From Microbispora sp. NBC_01189 (GTDB taxonomy: Bacteria; Actinomycetota; Actinomycetes; Streptosporangiales; Streptosporangiaceae), in the NCBI RefSeq assembly GCF_036010665.1, contig NZ_CP108581.1, forward strand, positions 5,513,501 through 5,577,500: a stretch of 64,000 nt of DNA, read 5' to 3'. Positions 8,170 through 17,706 of the stretch are shown here, in pieces. A program made the position numbers and the translations under genes. Position 1 is the first letter of the stretch. Each line of letters starts with the position of its first letter. The notes below the pieces were generated by a model. The model made no database searches. It was not told where the DNA came from and saw nothing but the letters and a program-made list of their open reading frames with translations.

Positions 8170-9531
8170 TTGGACCGCCAGCAGGAATTCGTCCTCCGCA
8201 CGCTCGAAGAGCGAGACATCCGGTTCATCCGGCTGTGGTTCACCGACGTGCTCGGTTTCCTGAAGTCGGTGGCGATCGCGCCGGCCGAACTGGAGGGCGC
8301 CTTCGCCGAGGGCATCGGGTTCGACGGCTCGGCGATCGAGGGCTTCTCGCGGGTCTACGAGTCGGACATGCTGGCCAAGCCCGACCCCTCGACGTTCCAG
8401 ATCCTGCCGTGGCGCAGCGAGACGCCGGGCGCCGCCCGGATGTTCTGCGACATCCTGATGCCCGACGGCTCGCCGTCGCACGCCGACCCGCGTTTCGTGC
8501 TGAAGCGGACGCTGGCCAGGGCGGCCGACATGGGCTTCACCTTCTACACCCACCCCGAGGTCGAGTTCTTCCTGCTGCGCAACCGGCCGGAGAAGGGCAG
8601 CAGGCCCGAGCCGATCGACGAGGGCGGCTACTTCGACCACACCCCGCACAGCGCGGGCCACGACTTCCGCCGCAACGCGATCATGATGCTGGAGTCGATG
8701 GGCATCTCGGTGGAGTACAGCCACCACGAGGGCGCCCCGGGCCAGCAGGAGATCGACCTGCGGTACGCCGACGCGCTCACCACCGCCGACAACATCATGA
8801 CGTTCCGGCTGGTCATGAAGGAGGTGGCGCTGGAGCAGGGCGTGTGGGCCTCGTTCATGCCCAAGCCGTTCACGGACTTCCCCGGCTCCGGCATGCACAC
8901 GCACATGTCGCTGTTCGAGGGTGACCGCAACGCCTTCTACGAGCCCGGCTCCGACTACCAGCTCTCCAAGATCGGCCGATCGTTCATCGGCGGCCTGCTC
9001 CGGCACGCCGCGGAGATCACCGCCGTGTGCAACCAGTGGGTGAACTCCTACAAGCGGCTGTGGGGCGGCGCCGAGGCGATCGCCGGAGCCGGCGGCGAGG
9101 CCCCCTCGTACATCTGCTGGGGCCACAACAACCGCTCCGCGCTTGTGCGGGTGCCGATGTACAAGCCGCACAAGGGCGGCTCCACCCGCATCGAGTTCCG
9201 GTCGCTCGACTCCTCCTGCAACCCCTACCTCGCCTTCGCCGTCATCCTGGCGGCCGGGCTCAAGGGCATCGAGGAGGGGTACGAGATGCCGCCGGGGGCC
9301 GAGGACGACGTGTGGGCGCTGACCAGCGCGGAGCGGCGGGCGCTCGGCATCCAGCCGCTGCCCCAGTCGCTCGACGAGGCCATCGTGGCGATGGAGCACA
9401 GCGAGCTCGTCGCCGAGACGCTCGGGGAGCACGTCTTCGACTACTTCCTGCGCAACAAGCGCTCGGAGTGGCAGGAGTACCGCCGCCAGGTGACCGAGTA
9501 CGAGCTCGGCCGCTACCTGCCGGTGCTGTAG
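8170..9531 (+). CDS. glnA2: glutamine synthetase-like protein, GlnA2 type
   Basis: 453 aa of the class I glutamine synthetase fold, closest by memory to actinobacterial GlnA2 (MDRQQEFVLRTLEERDIRF start; FTDVLGFLKSV; GFDGSAIEGF). Streptomyces GlnA2 has been described as a gamma-glutamylpolyamine synthetase rather than a main glutamine maker; that role is inferred here. Catalytic Glu/His and ATP-site motifs are present (MHTHMSLFEGD, NRSALVRVPMY, RIEFRSLDSSCNPYLAF). The adenylylated Tyr loop of GlnA is replaced by EDDVWALTSAE, so GlnE should not modify it. The TTG at 8170 after GAGAGG matches the family N-terminus; a GTG at 8149 lacks a ribosome site. Confidence 0.88.
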   Translation: MDRQQEFVLRTLEERDIRFIRLWFTDVLGFLKSVAIAPAELEGAFAEGIGFDGSAIEGFSRVYESDMLAKPDPSTFQILPWRSETPGAARMFCDILMPDGSPSHADPRFVLKRTLARAADMGFTFYTHPEVEFFLLRNRPEKGSRPEPIDEGGYFDHTPHSAGHDFRRNAIMMLESMGISVEYSHHEGAPGQQEIDLRYADALTTADNIMTFRLVMKEVALEQGVWASFMPKPFTDFPGSGMHTHMSLFEGDRNAFYEPGSDYQLSKIGRSFIGGLLRHAAEITAVCNQWVNSYKRLWGGAEAIAGAGGEAPSYICWGHNNRSALVRVPMYKPHKGGSTRIEFRSLDSSCNPYLAFAVILAAGLKGIEEGYEMPPGAEDDVWALTSAERRALGIQPLPQSLDEAIVAMEHSELVAETLGEHVFDYFLRNKRSEWQEYRRQVTEYELGRYLPVL

Positions 9532-9694
9532 CCGCCGCATTGGTCCCCGCGTCACGGCGACGTTACAGGTTGCAAATCTTCCCGACACTCCCGTCTGTTT
9601 AACTGCTTCCTATGCCGGAACAGTAAAATCGGCACACTTATTGCGACTCTTACGGGTGAGCCGTATCGACGTGACTCAGGGAGGGCGTGGCCAT

Positions 9695-10450
9695 ATGACG
9701 GCGGCTGCGGGGCTGCAGACCGTTCTGACCGTACCGAAGCGCTTCCGGGGACCCGAGGGCACCGCCAACGGCGGATGGATCGCGGGCACCCTCGCCGGCA
9801 CGCTGACGGGGGCCGGTCATGACTCGCCGGTGGAGGTCACCCTCCGCAGACCGGTCCCGCTCGAAACCGGGCTGACACTCGAACAGGTCGGCAACGCCGT
9901 CGTCCTGAGCGGCGGCGAGAGTGGCGGTGAGAGCCATCTCGCCGAGGCCATCCCCGTCGCGGAGCCGCTGACGCCGCCGCCGTTCGTGTCGTTCACCAGC
10001 GCGGCGCGGGCGGAGGCGGGCTTCGCCGGACGGCACGGCCACGCCATCGCGGGCTGCTTCGCCTGCGGGCTGCGCGAGCCGGGCGACGGCCTGCGGATCT
10101 TCCCCGGTCCGGTGGACGGCACCGACCTGGTGGCCGCCGGATGGCGGGTGCCGTTCAACGTCACCGACGAGCAGGGCGTCGTCCCCGGCTCGATCGTCTG
10201 GGCGGCGCTCGACTGCGCCACCGGGTGGGCGCACCACCGCGGGTTCACCGGCGAAAGGCCCACCCGGCCGCCGCTCCTCGGGCGGCTGACCGGGCAGGTG
10301 TTCCGCCGGGTCTACCCGATGGGCCGGTATTCCGTCGTGGCCCGGGCGACCGGCCGCGAGGGCCGCAAGATCTTCGGCACGAGCGCGGTATACGAGGTGG
10401 ACGGCACGCTGGTGGCCGCCGCCCAGGCGACCTGGATCATCCCGAAGTGA
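9695..10450 (+). CDS. double hotdog-fold (thioesterase-like) protein
   Basis: 251 aa. The N-terminal half (NGGWIAGTLAG, then VEVTLRRPVPLETGL) and the C-terminal half (PGSIVWAALDCATGW) each look like one hotdog repeat, with a conserved-looking GCFACGL segment between them. Members of this fold are acyl-CoA thioesterases or dehydratases; the substrate cannot be told. The ATG at 9695 follows GGGAGGG; an upstream in-frame start at 9641 has no ribosome site. The stop codon heads a 9-bp duplication (TGACCCAGG twice). It converges on the next gene. Confidence 0.65.
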   Translation: MTAAAGLQTVLTVPKRFRGPEGTANGGWIAGTLAGTLTGAGHDSPVEVTLRRPVPLETGLTLEQVGNAVVLSGGESGGESHLAEAIPVAEPLTPPPFVSFTSAARAEAGFAGRHGHAIAGCFACGLREPGDGLRIFPGPVDGTDLVAAGWRVPFNVTDEQGVVPGSIVWAALDCATGWAHHRGFTGERPTRPPLLGRLTGQVFRRVYPMGRYSVVARATGREGRKIFGTSAVYEVDGTLVAAAQATWIIPK

Positions 10451-10468
10451 CCCAGGTGACCCAGGCGA

Positions 10469-11356
10469 TCAGCCGGCGGTGAGACGGGCGGCGACGAGCG
10501 CGGCGCAGCGGGGATCGAACAGGATCGTGTAGTGGTTGCAGCCGGGGACGACCTCGTCGCGCAGCTCCGGCAGTTCCGCCTGCCACCGCGCGGTGAGGTC
10601 GTCGGGCAGCAGCCCGACGTCCTGGTTCAGCAACCCCCTGGGCGCGCGGAGCAGGAGCGGCCCGGGCTCGATCGCCTTCAGCGCCGCGCCGATCTCCGCG
10701 TGTCTCGTCAGCGGCCAGCGGCCGTCCTGCCGTACGGCATCCTCGCGGACGCGTGACCGCACGGCGCCGTCCGGCCCGGTGGCGTCGTAGCGGACGTACT
10801 CCTCGACGACCGGAGACCAGTCCTCCGCCAGCGCGGGATGGGCGCGGAACAGGTCGAGATACGCCTCCACGTCCGGGAAGGTCTGGGAGAGCCGGGCGAT
10901 GGCGGGGCCGAGCGTCGCCGCCATCACCTCGTCGGGGTCCGCGCCCGGCGGGAGCGGCAGCGGGAGTCCGCCGTCCACCAGGACGACCCGGGCGTAACGC
11001 CATCCGCCGTCCCGCGCGGCCCCGGCCCGCGCCGCCGCGTGCAGGGCGGCGACGTAGGCGCCCATCGAATGCCCGGTGAGCACGCTGGTGCCGTCCGCGC
11101 CCACGTGCCCGGCCACCAGTTCCAGGTCGCCGGCGTGCCGGTCCAGGCCGTACGGGCCGGGCAGGCCGGCGCTGTGGCCGCGGCCGCGCAGGTCGGCGGC
11201 GATCAGCGACCAGCCGGGCGGCAGCGCGTCGCCCACCGCGCGCCAGGACATGAGCGAGGCGCTGATGCCGTGCGCCGCGATGATCAGGCGAGGGCCGTCG
11301 CCGAACCGGGCGATCCGCAGCCGCCCGCCGGGGACGGCGACTTCGTCGAACTTCAT
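10469..11356 (-). CDS. alpha/beta hydrolase
   Basis: 295 aa, cytoplasmic. Visible hydrolase landmarks: the oxyanion strand LIIAAHGISASLMSW, the DLRGRGHS turn, the nucleophile elbow GHSMGAYVAALHA, and a late His in PGCNHYTILF. These fit epoxide hydrolase/lipase-like enzymes or peptidases of the family; no substrate can be named. It is transcribed away from the glutamine amidotransferase with about 70 bp between starts, so the two may share a control region. The 3' end sits 19 bp from the convergent hotdog gene. Confidence 0.85.
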   Translation of the reverse strand: MKFDEVAVPGGRLRIARFGDGPRLIIAAHGISASLMSWRAVGDALPPGWSLIAADLRGRGHSAGLPGPYGLDRHAGDLELVAGHVGADGTSVLTGHSMGAYVAALHAAARAGAARDGGWRYARVVLVDGGLPLPLPPGADPDEVMAATLGPAIARLSQTFPDVEAYLDLFRAHPALAEDWSPVVEEYVRYDATGPDGAVRSRVREDAVRQDGRWPLTRHAEIGAALKAIEPGPLLLRAPRGLLNQDVGLLPDDLTARWQAELPELRDEVVPGCNHYTILFDPRCAALVAARLTAG

Positions 11357-11424
11357 GAGCGGACTGTACGGTACGACCCGCTCAGGTATCGCCTGTCCTG
11401 TTATGTGTCTTTAAGCTGCGCGCT

Positions 11425-12162
11425 ATGGGTGAACGTCTGCTCGTCATCGAGCACGAGGCCGAGGCGGGCCTGGGCTACTTCGCCGGCTGGCTGGAGGCCG
11501 CCGGCGTCGGCGTCGAGGTGGTCCGGCCGTACAAGGGAGAGGCGGTGCCCGCGACCGCCGGCGGCGGGCTGCTCGTCCTCGGCGGCGCCGCGGCGGCGTG
11601 GGACGACGAGGGATATCCCTGGCTGCCCGCGACCAGGGACCTGCTCGCCCGCGCGGTGGACGGCGGCGTGCCGGTCCTCGGCATCTGTCTCGGCGCCCAG
11701 CTCATGACCCTGGCCTGCGGCGGGACCGTCGAGCGCGGCGACGCGGGCCCGGAGACCGGCCTGTGCGAGATCGAGCGGTTGCCCGAGGTGGCGGACGACC
11801 CGCTCCTTTCCGCGCCGCCCGGCGGGACGTCGTCCCCGGGAACAGAGCCCCTGCGGACGGGGCCCCTGCGGGCGGTGCAGTACCACTACGACGCGATGAC
11901 CACGCTGCCGCCCGGCGCGGTGCGGCTCGCGACCGGCGCGCGGTACGCCAACCAGGCCTACCGGCTCGGCGACCGCGCCTGGGCGGTGCAGTTCCACCCC
12001 GAGGCCACGCCCGCGATCTTCACCTCCTGGGCCGAGAGCGGCGATCTTCCGCCCGAGGCGGCGGCGGAGCTGAACGCGCGGGTCACGGCGGCCGGGCGGG
12101 AGCTCGAACAGACCTGGAGGCCGCTGGCCGAGGCGTTCGCGGCCCAGGTGACGCGGTTGTGA
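11425..12162 (+). CDS. class I glutamine amidotransferase-like protein
   Basis: 245 aa. GATase-1 fold with nucleophile Cys in VPVLGICLGAQLM and the His-x-Glu pair in VQFHPEATP; LLVLGGAAAAWDDEGYPWL matches the oxyanion strand. Stand-alone proteins of this kind resemble the glutaminase domain of GMP synthase; some release or transfer glutamine amide nitrogen or hydrolyse gamma-glutamyl compounds. Placed between glnA2 and glnE, a role in gamma-glutamyl or glutamine metabolism is plausible but only inferred. A TAAGCT -10-like box ends seven bases before the ATG and there is no Shine-Dalgarno, so the transcript may be leaderless. Confidence 0.8.
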   Translation: MGERLLVIEHEAEAGLGYFAGWLEAAGVGVEVVRPYKGEAVPATAGGGLLVLGGAAAAWDDEGYPWLPATRDLLARAVDGGVPVLGICLGAQLMTLACGGTVERGDAGPETGLCEIERLPEVADDPLLSAPPGGTSSPGTEPLRTGPLRAVQYHYDAMTTLPPGAVRLATGARYANQAYRLGDRAWAVQFHPEATPAIFTSWAESGDLPPEAAAELNARVTAAGRELEQTWRPLAEAFAAQVTRL

Positions 12163-12477
12163 CGAGGCCGTGACGCGGCTCTGACCTGCCGTCCCGCCAC
12201 GCCGGAGAAGCGGGAAAGGGGCGCGGGCAAACCGCGTGATGCGCCGATTACGCAGAGAAGCCACTAAGGACGCCGCACAACCCGTCGGGTTACCGTGTGC
12301 GCGAGCCCGGCACGCGCCGAGCTATGACATCCATGGACGCCGGGAGGCGTCCGGTCGAGAATCGGGTCCCGAGGGGGGACCGATCTCTGCGAGGAGGCGT
12401 CCATCCCTGTGTACGGTTACTGGGAAGGCATGTCTCGGGGGACCGACGTGATCGACGTCGGGGTGGAGGAAGGAACG
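12163..12477 (+). other. glnE leader region with competing hairpins
   Basis: 315 bp without a gene. GGACGCC at 12335-12341 can pair with GGCGTCC at 12346-12352 (GGGA loop) or with a second GGCGTCC at 12396-12402. Between them an imperfect stem joins 12361-12370 with 12375-12384. This gives two mutually exclusive folds just before glnE. It could be an attenuator or just a GC-rich leader; it matches no riboswitch class I know. Confidence 0.4.
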
Positions 12478-15400
12478 GTGAACGCGGCGCCGCGGATACA
12501 GACGACGGCCGGGCGCCTGGCCGCACTGGGATTCGCCGACGGCGCGCGGGCCGAACGGTTGCTCGACGACCTCGGCCCCGAGGCGGTCGGCGATTTCGCG
12601 CTGCTCGACGACCTGGTCAGGGCGGCCGACCCCGATCTCGCGCTCACCGCGCTGAGCCGCCTGGTCGAACGGGACCCGAGCGTGCTCGGCACGTTCCGCG
12701 ACGATCCGGCCCTGCGCCGCAGGCTGCTCGGCGTGTTCGGGATCAGCGCGGCGCTCGGCGAGCACGTCGTACGGCACCCGGACTGCCTCGCGGTGGCCGG
12801 GTCGCCGCAGTGGCCGGTCGCCCGTGAGCTGTGCGAGGAGATGCTGCTGGCGGTCGGGGCGGACCCGGACGACGCCGAGCCGGTGGCCGGCGGGGCCACG
12901 GCGGGCGCGGCCGAGCCCGGCGCGACGGCCCAGGCGATGGACGCGCTGCGCGTCGCCCACCGGACCAGGCTGCTGGACCTGGCCGCCCGTGACGTGACCG
13001 GCGAGTGCACGCTCGCCGAGACCGCCGCCGCGCTGGCCGACCTGGCCGCCGCGGCGCTCGACGCCGCCCTCGCCATCGCGCGGGCGGAGGTGGCCGACGC
13101 CGGCGACGTTCGGCTGGCCGTCATCGGCATGGGCAAGTGCGGGGCGCGCGAGCTGAACTACATCTCCGACGTCGACGTCGTGTTCGTGGCCGAGCCCAGG
13201 GAGGGCGTCGACGAGACCAAGGCGCTGCAGATCGCGACGCGGCTCGCGCAGGGCATGATGCGGGCCTGCTCGGCGAGCACCCGTGAGGGCGCACTGTGGG
13301 AGGTGGACGCCAACCTGCGGCCCGAGGGCAAGATGGGCCCGCTCGTCCGCAGCATGGAAAGCCACCTGGCCTACTACCGCCGCTGGGCCAAGACCTGGGA
13401 GTTCCAGGCCCTGCTGAAGGCCCGGCCGGTCGCCGGTGACCTGGAACTCGGCCAGCAGTACGTGGCCGCGGTCAACGACCTGGTCTGGCAGGCCGCGGCG
13501 CGGCCCAACTTCGTCGAGGACGTGCAGTCCATGCGCCGCCGGGTGGAGGCGCACGTGCCGGTGGGCGACGCCGACCGGCAGATCAAGCTGGGGCCCGGCG
13601 GGTTGCGGGACATCGAGTTCGCCGTCCAGCTCCTGCAACTCGTGCACGGCCGCTCCGACCCGCTGCTGCGCCGCAGGGCGACGCTGTCGGCCCTCGCCGC
13701 CCTGTCGCGGGGCGGCTATGTCGGGCGTGACGACGCCAAGGCCCTCGCCGAGGCGTACACCTTCCTGCGGCAGGTCGAGCACATGCTCCAGCTGCACCGG
13801 CTGCGCCGCACGCACATGGTGCCGTCGGACACCGCCGACCTGCGGCGCATCGGCCGCGGGCTCGGTATGACGACCGACCCGGTGGGCGAGTTCACCACCA
13901 CCTGGAAGCGGCACGCGCTGGAGGTGCGGCGGCTGCACGAGAAGCTGTTCTACCGGCCGCTGCTGCAGGCCGTCGCCCGCCTGCCGGAGTCCGAGGCCCG
14001 CCTGTCCACGGCCGCCGCCACCGCGCGCCTCCAGGCGCTCGGGTACGCCGACCCCGAGGGCGCTTTACGGCACATCGCCGCGCTCACCAGCGGCGTCTCC
14101 CGCCGCGCGGCCATCCAGCGCACGCTGCTGCCGGTCATGCTCGGCTGGTTCGCGGGCGCCCCCGACCCGGACGCCGGCCTCCTCGGGTTCCGCCAGGTGA
14201 GCGACAAGCTCGGCAGCACGCCGTGGTATCTGCGCCTGCTGCGGGACGAGACCGCCGTGGCCGAGCGTCTCGCCCACCTGCTCGGCACCAGCAAGTACGT
14301 CACCGGCCTGTTGCTGCACGCCCCGGACGCGGTCGGCATGCTGGGCTCGCCCGCCGAGCTCGCCGTACGGCCGGCCGCGACGCTGGCCGGCGAGGCCGCC
14401 GCCGCGGTGGCCCGCTACGCCGAGGACGCCGAGACCGCCGTCGCCGCCGCCCGCGCGCTGCGCCGCCGGGAACTGCTCCGTACGGCCTGCGCCGACCTGT
14501 CCGGGCTGATCGACATCGAGGAGGTCGGCCAGGCGCTCTCGTCGCTCAACGACGTGACGATCCAGGCGGCGCTGGGCGCGGCGATCAACAAGGTCACGCT
14601 GGAGCGGCGGGAGTCGTTCCCGACCCGCGTCGCCGTGATCGCCATGGGCCGTCTCGGCGGCCTGGAGAGCTCCTACGCCAGCGACGCCGACGTGATGTTC
14701 GTGCACGCGCCGCTGCCCGGCGTGGCCGAGCGGGACGCGACCGACGCGGCCCACGCGGTGGCCGAGGAGACGCGCAGGCTGCTCGCGCGGCCTGCCCCCG
14801 ACCCGCCGCTGCAGATCGACACCGGGCTGCGGCCGGAGGGGCGGCAGGGGCCGCTCGTCCGCACGATCGCCTCCTACAAGGCCTACTACGACCGCTGGGC
14901 CTCGCACTGGGAGGCGCAGGCGCTGCTGCGCGCCCGGTTCTGCGCGGGCGACGCCGACCTCGGCCGGGAGTTCACCGCCCTCGTCGATCCGCTGCGCTAC
15001 CCGGAGGGCGGCATATCGGCCGACGCCGTACGGGAGATCCGCAAGCTCAAGGCCAGGATGGAGGCCGAACGGCTGCCGCGCGGCGCCGATCCGGCCCTGC
15101 ACACCAAGCTCGGCAGGGGTGGGCTGACCGACGTGGAGTGGGTGGCTCAGCTCATCCAGTTGCGGCACGCGGGAGCCGTACCGGCGCTGCGCACCACGCG
15201 CACGCTGGACGCGCTGCGCGCGGCGGCGGCGGAGGACCTGCTCGACCCGGCCGACGAGGCGGTGCTCGCGGAGGCGTGGCTGTTCGCCTCGCGCATCCGC
15301 GACGCCCTGATGCTGGTGCGCGGCCGGGCCGCCGACAGCATCCCCACGCTGGTCAAGGAGCGGCTGCTGCTCGCGCGGGCCCTCGGCTACCCGCCCGAGG

Positions 15401-15483
15401 GCACCGAGGACTTCGTGGAGGACTACCGGCGCGCCACGCGGCGGGCCAGGACCGTCGTGGAGCGCGTCTTCTACGAGGGCTGA
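12478..15483 (+). CDS. glnE: bifunctional glutamine synthetase adenylyltransferase/deadenylase
   Basis: 1001 aa, normal for actinobacterial GlnE. It adds AMP to, and removes it from, a tyrosine of GlnA, tuning ammonia assimilation. Two nucleotidyltransferase domains are visible: N-terminal deadenylase with GMGKCGARELNYISDVD and C-terminal adenylyltransferase with AMGRLGG and YASDADVMFVHAP, each carrying the D-x-D metal site. The conserved RPEG motifs follow (NLRPEGKMGPLVR; GLRPEGRQGPLVR). The GTG at 12478 is set by GGAGGAAGG eight bases upstream. Its substrate gene glnA lies 9 kb away beyond the accessory island. The TGA begins a 12-bp tandem duplication (15481-15504). Confidence 0.95.
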   Translation: MNAAPRIQTTAGRLAALGFADGARAERLLDDLGPEAVGDFALLDDLVRAADPDLALTALSRLVERDPSVLGTFRDDPALRRRLLGVFGISAALGEHVVRHPDCLAVAGSPQWPVARELCEEMLLAVGADPDDAEPVAGGATAGAAEPGATAQAMDALRVAHRTRLLDLAARDVTGECTLAETAAALADLAAAALDAALAIARAEVADAGDVRLAVIGMGKCGARELNYISDVDVVFVAEPREGVDETKALQIATRLAQGMMRACSASTREGALWEVDANLRPEGKMGPLVRSMESHLAYYRRWAKTWEFQALLKARPVAGDLELGQQYVAAVNDLVWQAAARPNFVEDVQSMRRRVEAHVPVGDADRQIKLGPGGLRDIEFAVQLLQLVHGRSDPLLRRRATLSALAALSRGGYVGRDDAKALAEAYTFLRQVEHMLQLHRLRRTHMVPSDTADLRRIGRGLGMTTDPVGEFTTTWKRHALEVRRLHEKLFYRPLLQAVARLPESEARLSTAAATARLQALGYADPEGALRHIAALTSGVSRRAAIQRTLLPVMLGWFAGAPDPDAGLLGFRQVSDKLGSTPWYLRLLRDETAVAERLAHLLGTSKYVTGLLLHAPDAVGMLGSPAELAVRPAATLAGEAAAAVARYAEDAETAVAAARALRRRELLRTACADLSGLIDIEEVGQALSSLNDVTIQAALGAAINKVTLERRESFPTRVAVIAMGRLGGLESSYASDADVMFVHAPLPGVAERDATDAAHAVAEETRRLLARPAPDPPLQIDTGLRPEGRQGPLVRTIASYKAYYDRWASHWEAQALLRARFCAGDADLGREFTALVDPLRYPEGGISADAVREIRKLKARMEAERLPRGADPALHTKLGRGGLTDVEWVAQLIQLRHAGAVPALRTTRTLDALRAAAAEDLLDPADEAVLAEAWLFASRIRDALMLVRGRAADSIPTLVKERLLLARALGYPPEGTEDFVEDYRRATRRARTVVERVFYEG

Positions 15484-15645
15484 GCGTCACTCTGAGCGTC
15501 ACCGGCGGCCGGGGTCGTCCTCCTCTCACCCCGGCCGCTCGGCCGTCACATTGCGGCCTTACGCGTGGCTTGTTCCGTATGACGCATATGTGTGCGGATC
15601 GGAGCGTTGCCATCGCAGCCCGTGACGGTGTATCAACGGGGACGG

Positions 15646-17031
15646 GTGATCTCTTTGATCTCGTATTACGCCGATCTCGCCATCGGGCTGATCCTGGCCT
15701 TCCTGCTGCTGTCGCTTCTCGTCAGCGGCATCAACGAGGGCATCGTCAGGCTGCTCGGCATCCGCAGCAAGTTCCTGTGGGCCTACCTCCGCGACACGCT
15801 CGACGGCGCGGAGACGGCCGACGGCACCTCGCGGCTCGACCGGATCGTGGACGTGCTGAAGAGGCTCGTACGCCGGATCAGCACGCCGCTCACGGCGGCG
15901 CCGTCGCCGGGGGAGGGGCGCTCACGCCTGCCGGCGACCGTGCTGGGGGTGTTCGCGCGGCTGCCGTTCGGCCGGGACCCGCGGCCCGCCTTCAGCCAGG
16001 AGCCGCCGCCCGCGCAGAGCCCGCCGCTCGCGCCCGCCACCGGGACGGTCGCCGCCGAGCAGATGATGGCCGCCGAACAGGCCGATCCCCTGGAGCAGGC
16101 CGTACTCACCCCGGACGCGAGTGGGGTGGACGCGAGTGGGACGGACGGGCGTGTGGCGGATGCGACCGCCGTCGGCGGGGTGGCCGATGCGGCGGCGGTG
16201 GACGGCGCTGCGGTAAGCGGCGCGGCTGCGGGTGACCCGGCAGGGGTCAGCGCGGTGGTGGGCGGGGTGGCGTTGCCCGGCGAGGGCAAGTCGATGGCCG
16301 AACTGCTCCACGAGCGCCTGCAGGAGATCGACCACGCCAAGCGCGGCCGGACGAGCATCGCCGACATCCCTCCGGCGCGCTTCGCCGTCGCCGTCCTGGA
16401 GATCGCCACCGAGCACGGCGGCGTCGAGGTCCTCATGCGCGACCTCGACGCGCTCAACAGCCCGCTCTCCCGTCCGCTCAAGGCGGTGTGGAACAGAGCC
16501 AGCCACGACCTGGAGGCGTTCCGGCGCGGGGTGGAGGACTGGTTCGACGGGGAGATGGAGCGGCTCACCCTGCTCTACCGCCGCTACGTGCGCTGGGTCA
16601 TCGCCGCGCTCGGCCTCGTCGTCACGCTCGTGTTCGGCCTGGACTCCCTGGAGTACGGCAAGACGCTGCTGCAGGACAACGCCTACCGCAGCGAGGTGAC
16701 CGCTTTCGCCCAGTCGGGCCCCCAGGCGCTGGAGCCGCTGCGCGAGCGGTGCGCGCCCGCCCAGGACACCTATGCGTGCGTGACCGACGTGCTGAGCACC
16801 CCGGCGTTCGTCAAGATCTTCACGCACGCCCCCGTCAGCGTCAGCATGGACGCCGGCGGCCCGGTCTGGGAGTGGCACGCCGGGGACTGGTGGCGGCGTC
16901 TCACGACCCCGGGCCACTGGCCGGGACTGCTGCTCACCCTGGTCGCCGTGCTGTTCGGCGCGCCGTTCTGGTGGGACATCCTGCGCCGCGTCAGCGGCAT
17001 GCGCAGCCGATCCCAGGGCTCGTCCGGCTGA
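15646..17031 (+). CDS. conserved three-helix membrane protein of unknown function
   Basis: 461 aa from the chosen GTG. Helix 1 is YYADLAIGLILAFLLLSLLV followed by SGINEGIVRLLGIRS; a long Ala/Gly/Pro-rich soluble insert comes next; helix 2 is WVIAALGLVVTLVFGLDS; the C-terminus ends with helix 3 (LLLTLVAVLFGAPFWWDIL) and RVSGMRS. This arrangement (short N-terminal helix with an Asn-Glu pair, C-terminal GAPFWWDIL) recurs in unassigned bacterial membrane proteins. No catalytic motif is seen. The start is uncertain: an in-frame ATG at 15592 would add 18 residues. It directly follows glnE but with a 160-bp gap. Confidence 0.7.
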   Translation: MISLISYYADLAIGLILAFLLLSLLVSGINEGIVRLLGIRSKFLWAYLRDTLDGAETADGTSRLDRIVDVLKRLVRRISTPLTAAPSPGEGRSRLPATVLGVFARLPFGRDPRPAFSQEPPPAQSPPLAPATGTVAAEQMMAAEQADPLEQAVLTPDASGVDASGTDGRVADATAVGGVADAAAVDGAAVSGAAAGDPAGVSAVVGGVALPGEGKSMAELLHERLQEIDHAKRGRTSIADIPPARFAVAVLEIATEHGGVEVLMRDLDALNSPLSRPLKAVWNRASHDLEAFRRGVEDWFDGEMERLTLLYRRYVRWVIAALGLVVTLVFGLDSLEYGKTLLQDNAYRSEVTAFAQSGPQALEPLRERCAPAQDTYACVTDVLSTPAFVKIFTHAPVSVSMDAGGPVWEWHAGDWWRRLTTPGHWPGLLLTLVAVLFGAPFWWDILRRVSGMRSRSQGSSG

Positions 17032-17065
17032 CCTTCCCCGACTCGAACGAGGACGAAACGGCGGG

Positions 17066-17647
17066 TCAGTCGTAGTCGATGCACACGACGTACCACGTGT
17101 CGGTCAGGCGGTCGACGCTGGAGAAGTCGAGCAGCCCGGCGCCTTCACGAGGGCTGTAGGCGAATCCGCAGTCCTCCAGAAAGCCGCCGGAATCGGCCAT
17201 CACCAGCTCGGTCACGCTGTCCCGCCGGAGAACCTGGTCAACGGTGAACAGCCCGACCTGTTCATGCGTGCTCTCCCAACGCCTTTCGCCGGGTACGGAC
17301 TCCACGTATCTCGTGAGAGCGGGTTCGGAGACCAGGAAAGCCGCCTTCATCGGCACGTCGAGTGCCGCCAGCGCGAAGGTGACAAGTGCGGCGAGCGGCG
17401 GCACCAGGACCCAGCGGCTCCTCCGGTGGGTGCGAAACAGGAGAGCCCCGAGCCATACCAGCCCGGAGAGCAACCAGGCGGGTATCGCGGCCAGGAGCAG
17501 CGGAAAGCTCCAGCCGGGAGGCGTCGCGGCCATCAGGGTCACGATCGCGGTGGTGATCACCGGAACGGTGAGCGCCGCGAGCCCCCAACGGCTCCAGCGC
17601 GTACGGTCGCCGCCCGTTTTCGTGTCCTGCCGCACCGTCGCCCGCAC
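17066..17647 (-). CDS. hypothetical membrane protein
   Basis: 193 aa with three predicted helices in the first 110 residues (LTVPVITTAIVTLMAA, FPLLLAAIPAWLLSGLVWLGA, VPPLAALVTFALAALDV). A soluble tail with two Cys residues follows (FLEDCGFAYSP and the final YVVCIDYD). It has no recognisable family motif. The GTG start at 17647 has AAGGA five bases upstream, which supports translation. It is convergent with the glnE-side membrane gene and divergent from the methyltransferase. Confidence 0.6.
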   Translation of the reverse strand: MRATVRQDTKTGGDRTRWSRWGLAALTVPVITTAIVTLMAATPPGWSFPLLLAAIPAWLLSGLVWLGALLFRTHRRSRWVLVPPLAALVTFALAALDVPMKAAFLVSEPALTRYVESVPGERRWESTHEQVGLFTVDQVLRRDSVTELVMADSGGFLEDCGFAYSPREGAGLLDFSSVDRLTDTWYVVCIDYD

Positions 17648-17706
17648 TTTGTTCCTTTTTAGAGGGCCATAAAATCAGTGGACGGTACGAATATCCCAGG
17701 ACAAAA

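Noticed and set aside
3195..8924. A very long open frame on the + strand through the kinase operon
   Set aside because: It lies opposite three well-supported minus-strand genes. High third-position GC leaves antisense frames open, and its residue make-up (His/Gly/Arg/Pro-rich, no domains) is that of a shadow frame.
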